Both the position numbers and the translations under genes were made by a program. Shown here in pieces: positions 59,068 to 64,000 of a stretch of 64,000 bases of DNA. This stretch comes from Streptococcus pneumoniae (GTDB lineage: Bacteria > Bacillota > Bacilli > Lactobacillales > Streptococcaceae). Position 1 is the stretch's first letter; each line of letters opens with the position of its first letter. The DNA lies in assembly GCA_040719455.1 (NCBI GenBank), contig JBFDTN010000001.1, positions 1,893,501 to 1,957,500 of the forward strand. Reading direction: 5' to 3'. The notes under the pieces were generated by a model. That model saw only the letters and a program-made list of their open reading frames with translations, did no database searches and was not told the DNA's origin.

Positions 59068-59361
59068 ATGTTTCAATTATTGATTAGTTTGTATGTTGCC
59101 TTGCCATTGTTGGCGTCACTGTCCATGAAAGCTCGTTTTTCTAAGGCTTGGTTAGTTCTCTATGCAATACCGGTGTTTTTAGCCATCTTGGCATGTATCC
59201 TAGTGAGTCATCACAAAGAGCTAGTTGTGGCAAGTCTGGTGCTTACATGGCTGATTCGCCCCTTAGCAGGAAAATTCGTCTTTGGAAAGGTTCATCTGTC
59301 TCACTTTATCGTGCATGGCGTAATCAGTTTCTTGCTCATTTTGGGATTATTTTTCTTTTAA
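59068..59361 (+). CDS. Small integral membrane protein (DUF3397-like)
   Basis: A 97-residue protein with about four hydrophobic segments and few charges, starting MFQLLISLYVALPLLASLSMKARFSKAW. It resembles small streptococcal membrane proteins grouped as DUF3397; that assignment is from memory. AAAAGGAGGAAAG is a strong ribosome site. It is read from the 19-bp-spacer promoter. Its 3' end overlaps the end of the convergent Nudix gene by 15 bases. Function unknown. Confidence 0.7.
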   Translation: MFQLLISLYVALPLLASLSMKARFSKAWLVLYAIPVFLAILACILVSHHKELVVASLVLTWLIRPLAGKFVFGKVHLSHFIVHGVISFLLILGLFFF

Positions 59362-59733
59362 AAACAAGCGCTCGAGATATTCTTTTTGCCGTGGGATGAC
59401 GAGAGTGTTTTCGAGAAATGCAGCTAGCTCTGCGCGTGACACCCAGATGTAGTCAGTCGTTTCGTCTTCTTGGAGGGTAATGCTGTCTTTGTTGCAATCG
59501 ACTGTTGCCCAGTAGAGGTTAAAGATGCACTGGTCTTCGTGTGCGACAAAGTGGTGGTGGTAAACGAGCTGACGAGCCTCTAGCTGGATGCCAGTTTCTT
59601 CACGCACTTCACGGAGAATCACTATCTCAGAACTGTCATTAAGCAGAGCAGATTCGCTAGCTGTTGCGTCAAAATAGTTAGGATAAGAGGGTTTCTTGCT
59701 ATCTTGTTTCATAAAAAGGATACTTTCATCCAT
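59347..59733 (-). CDS. Nudix-family protein, short and with an altered N-terminus
   Basis: A 128-residue protein with the IDI-like Nudix pattern KKPSYPNYFDATASESALLNDSSEIVILREVREETGI. The catalytic REVREETG is intact, but the upstream Gly/Glu positions of the box are changed (SES for the usual SGS-type sequence). Family members usually have about 30 more N-terminal residues, so this copy may be truncated at its start. AAGGAG lies twelve bases before ATG 59733, and TATACT further upstream may be its -10. Activity uncertain. Confidence 0.72.
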   Translation of the reverse strand: MDESILFMKQDSKKPSYPNYFDATASESALLNDSSEIVILREVREETGIQLEARQLVYHHHFVAHEDQCIFNLYWATVDCNKDSITLQEDETTDYIWVSRAELAAFLENTLVIPRQKEYLERLFLKEK

Positions 59734-59902
59734 GCTATCTCGCTTTCTCCTTGATTTATTTCTAGTATAACAAATTTTGTTCGTAAATTGTCAGTTTTTT
59801 CAGATAATTATTTTTCTTTTTGGTCCTATTTTCAAGCTTTGTGGTATAATAGGTGATAACTTTGCAAAACTGCAAGGAAATGATTGTTTGAAGGAGAAAC
59901 GA

Positions 59903-60601
59903 ATGTCAGCAACGAAAATGACCGCACAGGAAATTATCCAATTTATCGCAGATGCGAAAAAGAAAACAAGAGTGAAAGTGACCTTTGAAGGTGAATTAGC
60001 ACAGCCAGTGCCAGAAACAGTGACTAAGCTCGGCAATGTCCTTTTTGGAGATTGGGCAGAAATTGAGCCTCTTCTTGTATCACTCACAGAAAATAAAGAC
60101 TATGTCGTGGAGCAAGATGCTAGAAATTCAGCAGTGCCATTACTGGATAAGCGGGCGATTAACGCTCGAATTGAGCCAGGGGCAATTATTCGTGACCAAG
60201 TGGAAATTGGGGATAATGCCGTGATTATGATGGGTGCTGTGATCAATATCGGCGCTGAGATTGGTAGCGGAACCATGATTGATATGGGGGCTATTCTTGG
60301 TGGTCGTGCGATTGTTGGAAAAAATAGCCATGTAGGAGCAGGGGCTGTTTTGGCAGGTGTGATTGAGCCAGCCAGTGCCGAGCCTGTTCGTGTCGGTGAC
60401 AATGTCTTGATTGGTGCCAATGCCGTAGTGATTGAGGGCGTGCAAATCGGTAGCGGCTCTGTCGTAGCAGCGGGGGCAATCGTGACCCAAGACGTTCCTG
60501 AAAATGTCGTGGTAGCAGGAGTGCCAGCTCGTATTATCAAGGAAATCGATGAGAAAACCCAGCAAAAAACAGCTCTTGAAGACGCTCTTCGGACTCTTTA
60601 G
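59903..60601 (+). CDS. dapH: Tetrahydrodipicolinate N-acetyltransferase
   Basis: A 232-residue acyltransferase that acetylates tetrahydrodipicolinate, committing it to the acetylase branch of the lysine/diaminopimelate pathway. An N-terminal alpha/beta part (about 1-85) is followed by left-handed beta-helix hexapeptide repeats (about 88-205, e.g. [25 protein letters not shown]). ATG 59903 with AAGGAGAAA upstream is preferred to the longer frame from 59777. TGGTATAAT near 59841 is its promoter. No lysine riboswitch is visible. dapL follows 11 bases later. Confidence 0.95.
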   Translation: MSATKMTAQEIIQFIADAKKKTRVKVTFEGELAQPVPETVTKLGNVLFGDWAEIEPLLVSLTENKDYVVEQDARNSAVPLLDKRAINARIEPGAIIRDQVEIGDNAVIMMGAVINIGAEIGSGTMIDMGAILGGRAIVGKNSHVGAGAVLAGVIEPASAEPVRVGDNVLIGANAVVIEGVQIGSGSVVAAGAIVTQDVPENVVVAGVPARIIKEIDEKTQQKTALEDALRTL

Positions 60602-60612
60602 TAGGTGAGTCT

Positions 60613-61743
60613 ATGTTAGATGTAGAACAAATCCGCCGTGATCTTCACCAGATCCCTGAGATTGGCTTAGAGGAGTTTAAGACGCATGCCTATCTCATGC
60701 AGGTGATTGAGCGTTTAACTAGTGGGCTTGATTTTGTGGAAATCAGGACTTGGCGGACAGGAATTTTAGTCTTTATCAAGGGAAGTAGCCCAAGTAAGAC
60801 CATTGGATGGCGGACAGATATTGATGGTTTGCCGATTGTAGAAGATACTGGCTTGCCTTTTTCGAGTCAGCATGAGGGTCGTATGCACGCTTGTGGGCAT
60901 GATATGCATATGAGTATTGCCTTAGGTTTGCTAGAAAAGCTCGTCTCAAAACAACCTAAGAATAATCTCCTCTTTCTTTTTCAGCCAGCGGAGGAAAATG
61001 AAGCTGGGGGTATGCTCATGTATGAAGATGGAGCATTTGGAGATTGGTTACCAGATGAGTTTTATGCGTTACATGTACGTCCAGATTTAAAAGTTGGCGA
61101 TATTGCGACCAATCGTGGGACTCTATTTGCAGGGACTTGCGAGGTTAAATTGACCTTCACTGGAAAAGGGGGACACGCTGCCTTTCCACATGAGGCAAAT
61201 GACGCTTTGGTAGCTGCGAGTTATTTTATCACTCAAGTGCAAACCATTGTGAGCCGCAATGTCGATCCTATCGAGGGAGCTGTGGTGACTTTTGGTGCCA
61301 TGCATGCAGGTGTGACCAATAATGTCATTGCAGAAACGGCTTTTTTACACGGTACGATTCGGACGCTGACCATGGAGATGAACCGTTTGACCCAAGATCG
61401 AATCCGTTCGATTGCGGAAGGAATTGCTAAGTCATTTGAAGTAGACCTTGACTTGGAGTTGAAACAAGGAGGCTATCTTCCTGTGGAAAACCATGCAGGA
61501 CTCGCAGATCAGTTGATGACCTTCTTTGAGGAGGAAGAGGGGGTTAACTTGATTGATTGCCTACCTGCCATGACCGGAGAAGACTTTGGTTATTTGTTAA
61601 ACAAGGTAGATGGAGTCATGTTTTGGCTAGGAATCGACAGTCCCTACGCTCTTCATCATCCAAAGATGACGCCGGATGAAGCAGCTCTGCCATTTGCTGT
61701 GGAAAAGATCGGGAAATTTTTACAGATGAAAAGTGAGGAATAG
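60613..61743 (+). CDS. dapL: N-acetyldiaminopimelate deacetylase
   Basis: A 376-residue M20-family metallohydrolase that removes the acetyl group from N-acetyl-LL-diaminopimelate. Metal-binding motifs are [14 protein letters not shown] and the bridging [11 protein letters not shown]; the dimerisation domain (about 180-290) contains [20 protein letters not shown], and the late ligand is in [12 protein letters not shown]. It is coupled to dapH, so the pair supplies two steps of lysine synthesis. Confidence 0.95.
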   Translation: MLDVEQIRRDLHQIPEIGLEEFKTHAYLMQVIERLTSGLDFVEIRTWRTGILVFIKGSSPSKTIGWRTDIDGLPIVEDTGLPFSSQHEGRMHACGHDMHMSIALGLLEKLVSKQPKNNLLFLFQPAEENEAGGMLMYEDGAFGDWLPDEFYALHVRPDLKVGDIATNRGTLFAGTCEVKLTFTGKGGHAAFPHEANDALVAASYFITQVQTIVSRNVDPIEGAVVTFGAMHAGVTNNVIAETAFLHGTIRTLTMEMNRLTQDRIRSIAEGIAKSFEVDLDLELKQGGYLPVENHAGLADQLMTFFEEEEGVNLIDCLPAMTGEDFGYLLNKVDGVMFWLGIDSPYALHHPKMTPDEAALPFAVEKIGKFLQMKSEE

Positions 61744-61745
61744 GG

Positions 61746-61786
61746 AGATAGGAGAGAGTGAGGAGTGCCCCTCTCTCTTTTTCCCG
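61746..61786 (+). terminator. Terminator of dapH-dapL
   Basis: GGAGAGAG and CTCTCTC-type arms pair around GAGGAGTGCCC, with a T run after. Confidence 0.7.
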
Positions 61787-61800
61787 TATTAGGAGGATAG

Positions 61801-62340
61801 ATGAAAAAGGGATTAAGACAAGAAGTCTTACAAAAGATGGAAGAGTTTTTAGGAGCTGAAAAGGCGCGTGCGGATGAGTGGTTAATGAAACAAATCTTGG
61901 CGAGTCCTGCTTATCAAGAAGCAGAGGTTCTTGCGACTTACTTGTCTTTTCCGCACGAGGTAGCGACGATTCCTTTGATTGAGAAAGCCTTACAAGACGG
62001 AAAGCGTGTGGTGATTCCAAAGACCTATCCACAGGGACGAATGATCTTTGTGGATTACGAACCTGATCAGTTGATTTCTACGTCTTTTGGTTTGTTAGAG
62101 CCTAAAAGCGAGCTTGCAGTTGAGAAATTGCTGATTGATGTAATCCATGTTCCTGGGCTTGTGTTTACAAGGCAAGGGTATCGAATTGGCTATGGTGGGG
62201 GCTATTATGATCGCTATTTAGCGGATTATGATGGTGTCACGATGAGCACGATTTATGACTTTCAAGAAAGGGAATTTGAGCCAGCTTTTTATGATATTCA
62301 GATAGAAAAGGTATATAGATATGAACAAAATATGGGATAA
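61801..62340 (+). CDS. 5-formyltetrahydrofolate cyclo-ligase
   Basis: A 179-residue enzyme that uses ATP to turn 5-formyl-THF into 5,10-methenyl-THF, recycling the storage folate. Signatures are the N-terminal basic KKGLRQEVL, ATYLSFPHEVAT, and the phosphate-binding GYRIGYGGGYYDRYLADY. AGGAGG lies six bases before the start. Its last 20 bases overlap the rhomboid gene, a common streptococcal pair. Confidence 0.93.
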   Translation: MKKGLRQEVLQKMEEFLGAEKARADEWLMKQILASPAYQEAEVLATYLSFPHEVATIPLIEKALQDGKRVVIPKTYPQGRMIFVDYEPDQLISTSFGLLEPKSELAVEKLLIDVIHVPGLVFTRQGYRIGYGGGYYDRYLADYDGVTMSTIYDFQEREFEPAFYDIQIEKVYRYEQNMG

Positions 62341-62998
62341 ACGTTATCCAGTAACTAGCAGTTTGCTGGTTGTGACGCTCTTGGTATTTCTAGCCATGTT
62401 ACTGACTCGCGGATTTGCTTATAGCAATGCCCAGACGGTGTTTGAATTTGGAGGTATATATGGCGATGCTTTATTGGCTCTTCCAAGTCAGTCTTGGCGC
62501 TTAGTATCTGCCATTTTTGTCCACATTGGTTTTGAACATGTGATTCTCAATATGTTGACTCTTTATTTTATTGGTCGGCAGGCAGAGGACATTTTTGGTT
62601 CTCTGAAGTTTCTCATGCTCTATCTGTTTTCTGGGTTGATGGGCAATATCTTTGTCTTTTTCTTCACGCCATATGCAGTAGCAGCAGGGGCATCCAGCTC
62701 TTTGTTTGGGATTTTTGGGGCCATCATCATGCTTCGCTATGCGGTTCGCAATCCCTACATTCAGCAGTTGGGGCAATCCTATCTATCCCTTTTAGTGGTC
62801 AATTTGCTCTTTAGTCTCATGCCAGGAATTAGCTTGGCAGGTCATTTAGGGGGTGCTGTGGGCGGTGCTCTTTGTGCTGTTATTCTCCCTGTTCGTGGGG
62901 AAAGACGTGCTTATACAATGAAAGAAAGAGTCTTAGCTTTGGGAGCTTATCTGCTTTTAGCAGGAGGTTTGCTCGTTATTGCTTTTAGCCGTCGATAG
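62321..62998 (+). CDS. Rhomboid-family intramembrane serine protease
   Basis: A 225-residue membrane protein with six or seven hydrophobic segments. The catalytic Ser is in GASSSLFGIFGAI, the His in LAGHLGGAVGGAL, and the HIGFEHVILNMLTLYFIG segment carries the conserved His and Asn of the active-site region. It cuts membrane protein substrates within the bilayer. The start overlaps the folate gene by 20 bases. GATAGAAAAGGTATATAG upstream gives a moderate ribosome site. Confidence 0.93.
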   Translation: MNKIWDKRYPVTSSLLVVTLLVFLAMLLTRGFAYSNAQTVFEFGGIYGDALLALPSQSWRLVSAIFVHIGFEHVILNMLTLYFIGRQAEDIFGSLKFLMLYLFSGLMGNIFVFFFTPYAVAAGASSSLFGIFGAIIMLRYAVRNPYIQQLGQSYLSLLVVNLLFSLMPGISLAGHLGGAVGGALCAVILPVRGERRAYTMKERVLALGAYLLLAGGLLVIAFSRR

Positions 62999-62999
62999 C

Positions 63000-63223
63000 T
63001 GTCGTCACTTCGTTTTTATTTATGGCGTCATTCACTCGTCTTGCTTCAACAGTCCAGTGGACTGTTGAAGGTTGGAAATAGGGATTATGCCATAATCCTC
63101 AACTAAGTCCAGTGGACTGTTAGAGGTTGGAAATAAGAGTTTGAGATAAATGCCCTCAGCTACCCTAAGTTCTGCCTACGACTCCTTGCCTCGGACTCCA
63201 TTAAAACTGATGCAACTATAAAA
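63000..63223. repeat. Intergenic repeat element B, copy 4 (expanded)
   Basis: Contains CAACAGTCCAGTGGACTGTTG, a second AGTCCAGTGGACTGTT, two copies of GAGGTTGGAAATA-type sequence, CCTAAGTTCTGCCTACGACT and CTCCATTAAAACTGATGCAA. The doubled palindrome explains its extra length. No gene is present between the rhomboid gene and rlmA. Confidence 0.75.
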
Positions 63224-63227
63224 ATAT

Positions 63228-63260
63228 ATCCCACTGACACTCGTGTCAGCGGGATTTTTT
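63228..63260. terminator. Terminator between rhomboid gene and rlmA
   Basis: ATCCCACTGACAC and GTGTCAGCGGGAT pair with one A-G mismatch around TC, with six T on the plus strand and an A/T-rich flank on the other side. Confidence 0.85.
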
Positions 63261-64000
63261 ATGTTCCGAGTAAAATCTCAGCAGATATGGTAATCTCTGT
63301 TAAATCAGACCAGTCTATTGCGTCTTTATCCACATGAAAGAGGAGTGGAGTCATGGCAAGAAGAGCCGTTTTACTCTCTTCGCTTAAGAGATACGTTCTT
63401 GAGACAAGTACCGTCTTTTCAATATCCACATGCTCTTTGAAATGATTGATAATCTCTTGGTTGCTATATGCTGTTTTACCAACTTTTAGGCGAATTTCTT
63501 TGAGGTGGTCTAGGGTTGGAATGACTTTGATGATTTTTCCATGAGGGGCAAGAATGCGCCTGAATTCCTGATAATGGGCAGGAGAGAAGATATCAAGTAA
63601 GATATCCATGCTGTGATCCTTTATCGGGAGTTGGGCGAGATCTGCGACAAACCAGTTGATGGTCTTTTCTTTGTCACTTTTTGCACCTAACTGCACGGAG
63701 TGCTTAGACAAATCAAAGGCGTAAAAGTCTTTTTTAGGAAAATGCTCTTGCAGGTGGCGGGTATAGTAGCCCTCCCCACAGCCGACATCGAGAATGTTTT
63801 GATGATTCGAAAGTTCAGCCAGCAAATCTCTCAAGGCTTCTAGGATATGTTGATAATAACCAGCTTCTAAGACCAGTTGGCGCTGCTGGAAGTTTTCCTT
63901 ATCATAGGTTTTGGATTGCTTGATGTGGGGAGCTAGATTGACGTAGCCAAATTTACTGATGTCAAAGCAGTGTTTCTTGGGACATACTAGACTCTGCTCG
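63259..64000 (-). CDS. rlmA: 23S rRNA (guanine-N1)-methyltransferase RlmA(II), 5' end outside the window
   Basis: About 247 residues are visible, running off the right edge. The N-terminal part keeps the zinc-binding region EQSLVCPKKHCFDISKFGYVNL, and the SAM-binding motif is NILDVGCGEGYYTRHL with FVADLAQLPIKDHSMDILLDIFSPAH downstream. The family methylates G748 of 23S rRNA (RlmA-II in Gram-positives; susceptibility to tylosin/telithromycin is linked to it). The frame continues past 63834 without interruption, so no start within the window should be used. Confidence 0.9.
   Translation of the reverse strand, partial: EQSLVCPKKHCFDISKFGYVNLAPHIKQSKTYDKENFQQRQLVLEAGYYQHILEALRDLLAELSNHQNILDVGCGEGYYTRHLQEHFPKKDFYAFDLSKHSVQLGAKSDKEKTINWFVADLAQLPIKDHSMDILLDIFSPAHYQEFRRILAPHGKIIKVIPTLDHLKEIRLKVGKTAYSNQEIINHFKEHVDIEKTVLVSRTYLLSEESKTALLAMTPLLFHVDKDAIDWSDLTEITISAEILLGT

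Noticed and set aside
59761-59902. Lysine riboswitch before dapH
   Set aside because: The leader from the TGGTATAAT promoter is only about 55 bases, too short for the L-box.
60100-60565. Long antisense frames over dapH
   Set aside because: They reflect the periodic hexapeptide-repeat codons of dapH and have no start signals.

Overview
The window reads as a low-GC Gram-positive chromosome, most likely Streptococcus suis or a very close relative. The gene order (rnpA-yidC-jag, uppS-cdsA-rseP-proS-polC), extended -10 promoters, AGGAGG-type ribosome sites and a psaBCA-tpx manganese locus are streptococcal. The strongest species marker is a 1581-residue IdeS-type IgM protease with a long proline-rich repeat region, as known from S. 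suis. No rRNA, tRNA, CRISPR array, prophage or obvious defence island was seen.

Layout. 1-9.6 kb: 3' end of pgi, a small membrane-anchored protein, a possibly leaderless EamA exporter, rnpA-yidC-jag, gltX, and groES-groEL behind a perfect CIRCE operator. 9.6-13.8 kb (minus strand): manganese uptake (psaB-psaC-psaA), tpx and a DtxR-type regulator, with a palindrome inside the psa promoter. 13.9-18.8 kb: pepO, an IS1182-type insertion sequence, and three tandem paralogous small membrane proteins whose last member now ends on a stop codon supplied by the IS. 18.8-26.2 kb: leuS, glmS with an unusual structured leader, and clpL behind a long leader carrying repeated TTATGTAA motifs.

26.3-36.8 kb is a complete L-ascorbate utilisation locus: PTS transporter ulaABC, ulaD-ulaE-ulaF, PRD regulator ulaR, lactonase ulaG, then tkt. 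A 43-bp motif occurs at the same distance from the -10 box upstream of ulaA and ulaG and is the best candidate for the UlaR site. Together the enzymes convert imported ascorbate 6-phosphate to D-xylulose 5-phosphate, which transketolase can use.

37-51.5 kb: prdX broken by one in-frame stop, the Ide-type protease, yajC, uppS-cdsA-rseP-proS, a secreted CHAP/SH3 cell-wall hydrolase preceded by a possible competence (ComX) box, two small lipoproteins and a decayed regulator remnant. 51.5-64 kb: polC, a LemA-like protein, pepS, a GlsB-like protein, a MerR remnant facing a promoter with a 19-bp spacer, a Nudix protein, dapH-dapL (acetylase lysine/DAP pathway), 5-formyl-THF cyclo-ligase, a rhomboid protease and the start-truncated rlmA.

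Two intergenic repeat families are scattered through the window: element A (about 175-200 bp, related ends and a central palindrome, six copies) and element B (about 105-220 bp, four clear copies). One A copy sits inside a B copy. I found no convincing new multi-gene system. The most useful leads are regulatory (com-box hydrolase, glmS leader, clpL leader, UlaR motif, MerR-type promoter) and the A/B repeats.
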